From a virus: a stretch of DNA of 35,534 bases. Each line of letters starts with the position of its first letter. The stretch's first letter is position 1. Under the pieces are notes generated by a model that was not told the DNA's origin, made no database searches, and saw only the letters and a program-made list of their open reading frames with translations. The position numbers and the translations under genes were made by a program. Shown here piece by piece: positions 11,891 to 17,796 of the stretch. The DNA lies in the IMG/VR virus record IMGVR_UViG_3300032898_000012, positions 1-35,534 of that record; one strand, given 5' to 3'.

Positions 11891-11920
11891 ATCCTACACT
11901 GACTGACGTCAGTGTAGGAT
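11891..11920. promoter_or_regulatory. 30-bp inverted repeat at the integrase start; attP or operator candidate
   Basis: Thirteen-base arms ATCCTACACTGAC (11891-11903) and their exact complement (11908-11920) flank TGAC. The central dinucleotide GA is non-palindromic, as serine-integrase crossover sites require. Location beside the integrase start is common for attP. Each arm also ends in TAGGAT pointing outward, a TAnnnT -10-like element directed at the integrase on one side and at the gene at 11942 on the other. So it may instead, or also, be a divergent promoter/operator. Confidence 0.45.
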
Positions 11921-11941
11921 TATCGACGTCAGGATGTCGCG

Positions 11942-12085
11942 ATGGGGCACGTCTCTCTGCTGGTCAGCACCTACCCGGCCGTGCTGCTCGGCTCGGTCCT
12001 GGCCACCTGGCTGATCGTCACTGCTGCCGTGGCGTGGGTGCTGCCCGCACCACGGCGCGGCCGGCGGCCCCGCAAGGCGCGCTGA
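11942..12085 (+). CDS. Small single-TM protein (47 aa)
   Basis: A 47-residue product: a short N-terminus, one hydrophobic helix at about residues 12-34 (AVLLGSVLATWLIVTAAVAW), then a very basic C-terminus (RRGRRPRKAR), giving an N-out/C-in topology. ATG at 11942 is preceded by AGGA with seven bases spacing. It diverges from the integrase and ends 14 bases before the next gene. Third-position GC is high, supporting coding. No function is known. Confidence 0.5.
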   Translation: MGHVSLLVSTYPAVLLGSVLATWLIVTAAVAWVLPAPRRGRRPRKAR

Positions 12086-12099
12086 GGTAGCTGGCGATC

Positions 12100-12675
12100 A
12101 TGACCGTCACGCGCGCATACTCCGAGCACCGTCACGACTACGTCGAGGGTGCCATGTCCGAGCCGCCGCTGCCGCCACGCCGCCGATCCGGGATCGAGCC
12201 GGCGTACACCATCGGAGCGCGGCCAAGCCGCCGGGCGGCGCCCTCCCGCCGCCCGGCTCAGGCCATCTGGGCGATGATCGCCGTCGCGGGGGTCGCCGTC
12301 GCCGTCGTCGTCGCCGTCGTGCTGTCCACCCGCTCGACCGGCGCGCCGAGCACCCCGCAGACCGGCGCGCCCGTGGCCACGACCAGGTCGGGCGCCGTGC
12401 TGCCGGCGGCGTGCGGCTACCAGGGGACGGCCACCCGCGCCGATGCGCAGCAGATCGGCCCCGCCTCGCGGGCGTGGGCCGTCGCCGTCGCGGACGGCCA
12501 GTCGATGGCCGAGTTCGACGAGCAGCAGCTGGTGCGGCTGCTCTTCGACTACACCACGACCTCGGCCGCCTCGGCTGACGGCGTGCGCGCGGCCGAGGCG
12601 GCGACCCGCGACCTGGCAGCCGGGCAGCCGCCGGCGATCGTCGCCGGCGATTTGGCGCTTTTCACCGGCTGCTAG
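12100..12675 (+). CDS. Membrane-anchored protein with extracellular domain
   Basis: Up to 191 residues. A Pro/Arg-rich cytoplasmic N-terminus precedes one TM helix at about residues 55-75 (AMIAVAGVAVAVVVAVVLS), a Ser/Thr/Pro linker, and an extracellular helical domain with a CGYQG near its start and a terminal GC, which may form a disulfide. ATG at 12100 keeps the strong third-position GC of the upstream segment; ATG at 12154 (MSEPPLPP) has a better-spaced GAGGG and is an alternative. It lies in the accessory region beside the integrase and ends at a strong terminator. Possibly expressed in the lysogen; function unknown. Confidence 0.6.
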   Translation: MTVTRAYSEHRHDYVEGAMSEPPLPPRRRSGIEPAYTIGARPSRRAAPSRRPAQAIWAMIAVAGVAVAVVVAVVLSTRSTGAPSTPQTGAPVATTRSGAVLPAACGYQGTATRADAQQIGPASRAWAVAVADGQSMAEFDEQQLVRLLFDYTTTSAASADGVRAAEAATRDLAAGQPPAIVAGDLALFTGC

Positions 12676-12723
12676 GCTGGCCGCCGGGTAGATAGTGATC
12701 CCGCGCTCAGCGCGAGGACAGGC

Positions 12724-12763
12724 AGACCAGACCCCCGGCACTCGGGTGCCGGGGGTCTGGTCT
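12724..12763. terminator. Bidirectional terminator with 18-bp perfect stem
   Basis: AGACCAGACCCCCGGCAC (12724-12741) and its exact complement (12746-12763) surround a TCGG tetraloop. It sits in the gap between the ends of two convergent genes (12675 plus, 12764 minus), the classic place for a shared terminator. There is no long T-run, only TCTTC on the plus strand. Confidence 0.8.
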
Positions 12764-13291
12764 TCAGCGCAGGTTGAGCACCGCCGGCACCGCCGTCGTA
12801 CGTGGCGGCTGCGGGATCCACACCTGAAGCGTTTTGCCGCCGGCGTCGTCATCGGGGCGCGCCCCGACGTAGCCGCCGGCCGTGCGGGCGATCTGCTCCG
12901 CGTCTGCCAGCCAGTGATCGTGCGCCCAGGCGTGCGTCGGGGGTGCGATCATGCCGGCTGAGTAGCGGCGCCGGTCGTGCAGGCTGGCCAGCACGCCCGG
13001 ACCCTGCGGGAGCCGGTCGGTGCGCCACAGGGTGAGGCCGGCGTAGTCGAGGGCGCCCACCCCTGAGGTGTAGATGGCGTAGCCGACCAGGTCGTGCACG
13101 ACGTCCACGACCGCATCGACCAGCACAGTGGCCGGGCACCCCCAGTGGTGGCGCATCACGCGCTCGGCGATCTGCTCGGAGCGGTCACGGCTGCGGGGTG
13201 CGAGCAGGTCGATCGGCCAGCACACCATGTCCGTGGAGTCCTCGACCGGCCAGTGCAGCAGCATATCGTCATGATCATCGAGTACAGGCAT
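12764..13291 (-). CDS. Unknown protein, possible degenerate GHKL (RsbW-like) ATPase
   Basis: A 175-residue soluble protein. The order of elements loosely follows the anti-sigma/RsbW-type ATPases common in actinomycetes: RSEQIAERVMRHHWGCPAT and VLVDAVVDVVHDLVGYAIYT correspond to the helix that normally reads VSELVTNAVRH, and the C-terminus GARPDDDAGGKTLQVWIP matches the usual end RPxxxGKTVWxxLP. The Mg-binding Glu/Asn residues and the GxGL nucleotide loop are not evident, so it would be catalytically dead or the match is chance. ATG at 13291 has only a weak ribosome-binding site. It stands alone on the minus strand within the accessory region. Confidence 0.5.
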   Translation of the reverse strand: MPVLDDHDDMLLHWPVEDSTDMVCWPIDLLAPRSRDRSEQIAERVMRHHWGCPATVLVDAVVDVVHDLVGYAIYTSGVGALDYAGLTLWRTDRLPQGPGVLASLHDRRRYSAGMIAPPTHAWAHDHWLADAEQIARTAGGYVGARPDDDAGGKTLQVWIPQPPRTTAVPAVLNLR

Positions 13292-13628
13292 GCTCGCAGC
13301 CTGCCACCGCCAGCGCGGATGGTCCAGGCTAGGCGCGCTCGACCAGCAGCACGAGCGCCCCGGCGGCGCCCGTGGGCACCTCGTGCCGCCAGCGCCCGTC
13401 ATCCGCCAGGGCGCCGAGCATGGCACCGTCGGGCGGCACCATGGCCAGATTGAGGGCATGGATGTCGAGGATGCTGACCCCGAGACGGTCATCCTGGACA
13501 GCCAGCCGATGCGCCCCGAGCGGAAGTTACCGGACCGTTACCAAATAAGTCCCGGTACCTATTGCGATCATGGTGCCCCCGAGGCAGAATAGAACCAGGT
13601 CGAAATCCTCTCCTACCTCGGAGGCACC
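13292..13628. other. 337-bp region with no assured gene; promoter candidate
   Basis: This gap lies between divergent genes. Positions 13515-13570 are unusually A/T-rich for this genome. TTACCA (about 13535-13540) and TATTGC, 16 bases further, could form a rightward promoter for the gene at 13629. Two overlapping short frames of high third-position GC exist: minus-strand 13329-13442, and plus-strand 13458-13592 (44 residues), which lacks a well-spaced ribosome-binding site. At most one is likely to be real. Confidence 0.4.
13329..13442 (-). CDS. Possible small protein (37 aa)
   Basis: A 37-residue frame starting MVPPDGAMLGALADDGRWRH and ending VLLVERA. The same frame is open and protein-like for at least 30 codons further upstream but has no start codon there. 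It has no ribosome-binding site. It could be a real small gene, or the tail of a gene whose start has been lost. It lies just upstream of the GHKL-like gene on the same strand. Weak call. Confidence 0.25.
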   Translation of the reverse strand: MVPPDGAMLGALADDGRWRHEVPTGAAGALVLLVERA

Positions 13629-14207
13629 ATGTCCATCAGTATCACCACCGACGGCCAGCGCGTCTACCTCAGCTCCCCCTACAACGCCGACCTGTCGCCC
13701 CGCGCCAAGGAGCTTGGCGGACGCTGGGACGTCGCCAGCAAGCGCTGGCACTTCGACGGCCGCGACGAGCAGAAGGTCCGGGACCTGGCGCGCTCGATCT
13801 ACGGCACCGACGGCAGCCCCGACGAGGCGGCTGACGTGGTCACTGTCCGAGTCCACCTGGCCGACTACGAGGGCAGCCGCCGAGACGACGCGCGCCGTGC
13901 CATCTTCGCCGGGCGCACCATCGCCGAGCGCCGCTATCGCGACAGCGCGGTGCAGCTGTCGGCCGGTGTCGTCCTGGTCGCCGGGCAGCTGTACGGCTCG
14001 GGCGGCTCGGGCCAGTACCCGGCGATCGAGGCCGCCGACGACGTGATCGTGGAGATCCGCGACATCCCCCGCGCGTCCCTGGCTACCGTCCCCGCCGACT
14101 CGTACGTGATCGTCGAGCAGCAGCTGGACGCCGAGGCGCTGCGAGCCGAGCGGGAGCGGCTGGCCGCGCGCATCGCCGAGATCGACGCCCTCCTGGCGCA
14201 GCGGTGA
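13629..14207 (+). CDS. Protein with HARP-like N-terminal domain
   Basis: A 192-residue protein. Residues 8-60 (YLSSPYNADLSPRAKELGGR, then KRWHFDGRDEQKVRDLARS) resemble the small HARP-like module found at the N-terminus of SMARCAL1-type helicases and in stand-alone actinobacterial proteins; in HARP proteins it helps recognise forked DNA. A central beta-rich part (about 65-155) and a C-terminal coiled coil (ALRAERERLAARIAEIDALL) follow. ATG at 13629 has an excellent GGAGG with five bases spacing. It begins a three-gene rightward operon with GTGA and ATGA overlaps. DNA-related function is likely; specific role unknown. Confidence 0.6.
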   Translation: MSISITTDGQRVYLSSPYNADLSPRAKELGGRWDVASKRWHFDGRDEQKVRDLARSIYGTDGSPDEAADVVTVRVHLADYEGSRRDDARRAIFAGRTIAERRYRDSAVQLSAGVVLVAGQLYGSGGSGQYPAIEAADDVIVEIRDIPRASLATVPADSYVIVEQQLDAEALRAERERLAARIAEIDALLAQR

Positions 14208-14434
14208 GCATGCCAGACCGGCATGGCGCCGCCCCGGTCCCCGCGAGGGGACCGGGCCGGCCGCCGGTCGGAGGCCGCGTCGAGGTGATGCTCGGCGACC
14301 TGCTGCCCGACGTGGACGCCTACGCCGCCGCACATCACCTGAGCCGGTCAGCGGCGCTCCGGCGCCTCCTCGCCCAGATCCTGCGACCAGCGCCCCGACC
14401 CCGACGCACCACACCATCTGAGGAGGCATCATGA
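14204..14434 (+). CDS. Ribbon-helix-helix-like DNA-binding protein
   Basis: A 76-residue protein with a flexible Pro/Gly-rich N-terminus, then VGGRVEVMLGDLLPDVDAYA and HHLSRSAALRRLLAQILR, which fit the strand and two helices of a ribbon-helix-helix dimer, as in Arc/MetJ or antitoxin proteins. GTG at 14204 overlaps the previous stop; its own stop overlaps the ATG of the next gene. With a following unknown protein it superficially resembles an antitoxin-first gene pair, but the second gene has no toxin signature. Fold assignment is moderate. Confidence 0.55.
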   Translation: MSMPDRHGAAPVPARGPGRPPVGGRVEVMLGDLLPDVDAYAAAHHLSRSAALRRLLAQILRPAPRPRRTTPSEEAS

Positions 14435-15051
14435 CCGTCACGATCATCGCGCCCGGTCCCACGGACCTGTACGCGCGCTACCGCAGCCAGGACCGGCCCC
14501 AGCCGGCGTACGTCGAGCTGGACATCCGCGACGGCGGGACCCTGACCGCCGGCTACGACCCCGAGATCGGGGGCGCCCACCCGGAGACGCTAGAGCTGGG
14601 GGTCGCCCTGCAATGGGATATCCCCTCTCTGACCGGCGCGGTCGCCACCGCGCTCCTGCACGAGCTCGCCGGGCTGGCGCAGCAGATCGTGGACGACGCG
14701 ACCGTCGAGGCCCGCTGGCCGAGCATCGACATCCTCGGCCACTACGGGCCGCACGCCAAGGCCGCCCGCGCGCAGATCGAGCGGCTCCTGGAGGATCGGG
14801 AGTGGGAGAGCAGCGACCTGGTCGGCGAGCTCGACGGCGGTGAGGTGGTCACCGCCGAGATCGCCGAGGGGGAGTACGGACTGGCCGCCGACACCACCGA
14901 CAGCCGCCTGGCCGAGATCGCGGAGGCCCTCCAGGCGGAGGCGGACACCTGGTCCGAGTACGGGCACACCGTGATCACCGACCTAGATGACGTGCTGGAG
15001 CAGCTCCGCGATAACCTGCGGCAGAAGGTCACCCGTGGCCACCACGCGTGA
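14431..15051 (+). CDS. Unknown acidic protein (206 aa)
   Basis: A 206-residue soluble and strongly acidic protein. The first 55 residues are beta-rich; the rest is mostly helical with long Glu/Ala/Leu stretches that may form coiled coils (ARAQIERLLEDREWESSDLV, LAEIAEALQAEADTWSEYGH). AGGAGG precedes the ATG by four bases. It is the last gene of the rightward three-gene operon and converges on the collagen-like gene, with 17 bases between them and no obvious terminator. No family is recognised; acidic helical phage proteins can mimic DNA, but that is only a possibility. Confidence 0.6.
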   Translation: MTVTIIAPGPTDLYARYRSQDRPQPAYVELDIRDGGTLTAGYDPEIGGAHPETLELGVALQWDIPSLTGAVATALLHELAGLAQQIVDDATVEARWPSIDILGHYGPHAKAARAQIERLLEDREWESSDLVGELDGGEVVTAEIAEGEYGLAADTTDSRLAEIAEALQAEADTWSEYGHTVITDLDDVLEQLRDNLRQKVTRGHHA

Positions 15052-15068
15052 CCACGGCGCCGCCTGAC

Positions 15069-15731
15069 TCAGATACGGCGGATGACCGGCAGCAGCGTGG
15101 CCAGCAGCCACTGGGCGGCAGGACTGCTGGACGTGCTGCTGTCCTGTGAGGTGGCCGGCGCGCTGGACGTGTCGGTGGCCGGCGGCGAGTAGCACTCGAT
15201 GACGCTGCCGCCGGTCGGCAGGTCGCTGGGGGTGGCCGTGTAGCCGGTCGGGCAGTCCGGGCCCGGGCTACCAGCTGGTCCGGCCGGTCCGGCCGGTCCG
15301 GCCGGCCCTTGAGCACCGTCAGTGCCGTCCTCGCCCGGCACACCCTGCTCGCCCTGCTCGCCCTGCGCTCCGGCAGCACCCGGGCTACCCGCCACACCAG
15401 CGGCGCCGGGACTCCCAGCAGCACCCGGGCTACCCGCCACACCAGGGCTCCCGGCCGGACCGGCAGGTCCGGCCGGACCCTGCGCCCCGGCGGAGACGAT
15501 CACCGACGGGGCCGCCACCGACGGGGTGATCCCGGCCTGCTGGAGCTGGGTGCGTGCCTGCGTCAGGCCGTCCGCGAGCCGGCTGATCGCATCCGACTGC
15601 GAGCTGATCCGCCGGTCCGCTGACACCAGCTGCCAGGTCAGCACTCCCAGGGCCGCGACCACGGCGGCGATCACCAGGTACCGGGCGCTGCGCTCAGCTC
15701 GGGCACGTGCCCGCAGTGACGGCGGCTGCAT
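15069..15731 (-). CDS. Membrane-anchored collagen-like protein
   Basis: A 220-residue protein. Residues 18-37 form one TM helix ([20 protein letters not shown]). A coiled coil (about 38-68) leads to 26 uninterrupted Gly-X-Y triplets at residues 82-159, rich in GPA, GSP and GAA. A small module with DCPTGY and IECYSP follows, probably with a disulfide, then a Ser/Thr-rich tail. The coiled coil would trimerise the collagen stalk. Proteins of this layout occur near the lysis genes of actinophages, and their role is unresolved. ATG at 15731 has GGGAGGA about ten bases upstream. It ends the late leftward operon. Confidence 0.8.
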   Translation of the reverse strand: MQPPSLRARARAERSARYLVIAAVVAALGVLTWQLVSADRRISSQSDAISRLADGLTQARTQLQQAGITPSVAAPSVIVSAGAQGPAGPAGPAGSPGVAGSPGAAGSPGAAGVAGSPGAAGAQGEQGEQGVPGEDGTDGAQGPAGPAGPAGPAGSPGPDCPTGYTATPSDLPTGGSVIECYSPPATDTSSAPATSQDSSTSSSPAAQWLLATLLPVIRRI

Positions 15732-15734
15732 CAG

Positions 15735-16067
15735 TCAGTGTCCTCCCTTGCTGGCGGCCCACGCGATCAGCGCCACCAGGGCACCGGCCGCCGTGGCCAG
15801 CGCCCCCAGCCGCACCCATACCTGATCGGCACGCCGCCGGCCCCCCTCCACAGCCTCCCGCATGTGGTCAGTCAGCGTCGCCCGCACATCAGCGATGGCG
15901 CCCTCGATACGGCGCAGCGTGTCCCGGTCGGCGCGCCGCTCCTCCACCAGCAGCTCCCGCAGCGCACCCAGCGCGGCGCCGGTCACGGCGGAGTCCTGGA
16001 GCCGCTGCACGTCGGCCTCTGCCATGGACAGGCGCCGGGCCAGCTCTCCGATGGTGGGCTCATCCAC
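15735..16067 (-). CDS. Holin candidate with coiled coil and C-terminal TM
   Basis: A 110-residue protein. Residues 8-85 are charged heptad-like helices (LARRLSMAEADVQRLQDSAV onward); residues 87-106 form a hydrophobic helix (LGALATAAGALVALIAWAAS) followed by a short KGGH tail. This coiled-coil plus C-terminal membrane helix form is common in small actinophage membrane proteins next to the endolysin and may act as holin or holin regulator. The start is GTG at 16067, with AGGGGG four bases upstream. It lies between a second membrane protein and the collagen-like gene. Confidence 0.6.
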   Translation of the reverse strand: MDEPTIGELARRLSMAEADVQRLQDSAVTGAALGALRELLVEERRADRDTLRRIEGAIADVRATLTDHMREAVEGGRRRADQVWVRLGALATAAGALVALIAWAASKGGH

Positions 16068-16083
16068 GGCACCCCCTCATGGT

Positions 16084-16344
16084 CTACTCGCTGGTGTGGT
16101 GGCTCAGGTGCGTCTCGACCAGGGCGCCCAGCCGACCCCACGGGACGGTCGGCCAGATCTCGCCGACCAGGAGCAGCCCGGTCGCGGCGGCGGCGGACCC
16201 CACCAGATCCCAGGTCAGCGGCCGGTCGGCGGCGGCGATCTGGATGGCCAGGGTCGGGGCGAATCCCTCGACGGCGCGCCGGAGGCGGGCATGCCAGGAC
16301 CGGGCGGCGGCCAGCGCGGCGGCCTGGACCGCCGTCGCGCTCAC
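16084..16344 (-). CDS. Small membrane protein next to endolysin, second holin candidate
   Basis: An 86-residue protein. The N-terminal half is an Ala/Arg-rich amphipathic helix; residues about 48-64 (WDLVGSAAAATGLLLVGE) are one moderately hydrophobic segment; the tail is His-rich (VETHLSHHTSE). GTG at 16344 lies directly after the endolysin stop, with GGAG eight bases upstream. Position immediately downstream of the endolysin makes a lysis role likely. The single, weak membrane segment leaves the holin call open between this and the next gene. Confidence 0.5.
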   Translation of the reverse strand: MSATAVQAAALAAARSWHARLRRAVEGFAPTLAIQIAAADRPLTWDLVGSAAAATGLLLVGEIWPTVPWGRLGALVETHLSHHTSE

Positions 16345-16345
16345 C

Positions 16346-17284
16346 TCACCAGCTCCCGCGCTCGATGGCCCAGCCCACGCCCGGCTCCTGCGTCTGGAGT
16401 GACACTGCGAGCGCACCGGGGATCTGGAGTGTGGTCGCCGGGCCGACCGGGACGCTCACCGTCTGGATGCGAGGGCCCTTCGCGCCACTAGTCCAGGTGG
16501 CGACGCGCACCGTCGCCGGGGGCGGGCTACCCACGGCCTGGATGTGGTCGTAGCTCAGGTGCAGTGCCGTGTCGGGGTAGGCCGACCAGGCTGCGCCAGC
16601 CGGTGAGGCCACGCAGATCGGCTGCGTGCCGGCCGGGATGATGCCCTGAATCTGCTGTGGCATGTCCTCATCCTCCGTGTCGATCATGGCCGCCGGGCGC
16701 GGCCACTGTCCATAGTCGCTGGTCAGAGCCGTGTCCCAGTCGATGGACGCGCCTGCGATGCTGCCCTCGGCGCCCTGACGTAGCTGCGCCGGCCCATACC
16801 AGCGGCCGGCCGACCAGGCGGTGGTCTGCCAGCCGTAGCGGGCCAGGGAGGCGCCCATGATCGCCGCGACGGTGGCGTAGCCGCCGTAGACGCCGCAGCG
16901 TGCGGCGCCCAGCACGCTGGCCCAGCCGGCCGCGTACTGCCGCACCGACCCGGACGGCCCGAGGTCCCCGCTGGTGGCGTCGAAATCGACCGCGTAGTAG
17001 ATCACCGCATCGGGCATGCCCAGGGCCGTGGCCTGCGCCAGAGCGGCCCGCGCGTCCTCCACCCCGGCGCTGCGTCCGCCAGCGGCGTCGGTGGCGTCAC
17101 CCTCCCACACCAGGACCAGGGCGATACCGGCGCCGCGCAGCGACACTAGCTCGGATGCCTCCAGGATTTTCGGGGCCGTGGCGGGGCTGGCCGGCGCCAG
17201 GTAGCGGCACACGAAGCGCACCCCCGCATCCCGCAGCGCCGATATCGGCGGCCGGCTGAATGAGTAATCCGCGCCGGTGATCAC
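16346..17284 (-). CDS. Endolysin, DUF1906 (Rv2525c-like) glycoside hydrolase
   Basis: A 312-residue protein. Residues 1-205 match the DUF1906/glycoside hydrolase-like TIM-barrel: GADYS at the start, VRFVCRYLAP, LVLVWEGD, AVIYYAVDFD, RCGVYGGY and IDWDTAL. This domain is typical of actinobacterial and actinophage cell-wall hydrolases and is taken to cut peptidoglycan sugars. Residues 225-312 are a beta-rich domain (VASPAGAAWSAYPDTALHLS onward) that may bind the wall. No signal peptide is present, so export depends on a holin. GTG at 17284 overlaps the upstream stop (GTGA). Confidence 0.85.
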   Translation of the reverse strand: MITGADYSFSRPPISALRDAGVRFVCRYLAPASPATAPKILEASELVSLRGAGIALVLVWEGDATDAAGGRSAGVEDARAALAQATALGMPDAVIYYAVDFDATSGDLGPSGSVRQYAAGWASVLGAARCGVYGGYATVAAIMGASLARYGWQTTAWSAGRWYGPAQLRQGAEGSIAGASIDWDTALTSDYGQWPRPAAMIDTEDEDMPQQIQGIIPAGTQPICVASPAGAAWSAYPDTALHLSYDHIQAVGSPPPATVRVATWTSGAKGPRIQTVSVPVGPATTLQIPGALAVSLQTQEPGVGWAIERGSW

Positions 17285-17784
17285 GGGCCACTCCTATCGG
17301 TACTCACATATAACACGTTCATTCCGGAAGTATTATTGACGCCATTGTATACGGTGGCCAGGGATCCGCCGGATGACTGGTAGGCCCATATCTCCACATA
17401 GTCTCCGACCTCCATGTGGACGAGAGTGGTGGGCACCACAAGATTGTGCTGGCCGGCGCTTACCGCATTCTCGATGGCCTGGCACAGAGGCATCAGTGTC
17501 GCCCCATTCTTGTATATCCTTGAGTCGCGTACACCGGTCGCATTCGGCGCATATGCGATCTGCCCGGATAACTGGTAGGTGCCGGCGAGCTGCGACGTAT
17601 ACCTGGTCGGGTTTGTGGCATTCCAGCCGCCGACCGTGTCGATAGCCGCAGCACCCATACTGATCGGCGCGAAGACGGAGGTGGTGAGCGTCTGAGCGAC
17701 AGTCTGGTAGAGCTGCGCCATCGGCGGTACTGCCTGCTGATTCAGCAGCGCGGCGGTAATGCGCTGACCGGCCGTGTATGCCAT
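17281..17784 (-). CDS. Tail protein with C1q-like head domain, probable receptor-binding
   Basis: A 167-residue protein. It begins MAYTAGQRITAALLNQQ, a typical start of short tail-tip proteins, and then shows a jelly-roll pattern as in C1q/TNF-like phage domains: DTVGGWNATNPTRYTSQLAG, TYQLSGQIAYAP, RIYKNGATL, HMEVGDYVEIWAYQSSGG. Such trimeric domains bind host surface sugars or proteins. GC is visibly lower than in neighbours, with many A/T-ending codons, a sign of separate origin. ATG at 17784 has AGGAGGG six bases upstream. It lies between minor tail and lysis genes, the usual place for a receptor-binding protein. Confidence 0.7.
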   Translation of the reverse strand: MAYTAGQRITAALLNQQAVPPMAQLYQTVAQTLTTSVFAPISMGAAAIDTVGGWNATNPTRYTSQLAGTYQLSGQIAYAPNATGVRDSRIYKNGATLMPLCQAIENAVSAGQHNLVVPTTLVHMEVGDYVEIWAYQSSGGSLATVYNGVNNTSGMNVLYVSTDRSGP

Positions 17785-17796
17785 CGGTGTCCCTCC

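Noticed and set aside
13204-15051. A classical toxin-antitoxin pair at the RHH-like gene and its neighbour
   Set aside because: The RHH-like protein could be an antitoxin, but the 206-residue neighbour is acidic, too long and lacks any toxin motif.
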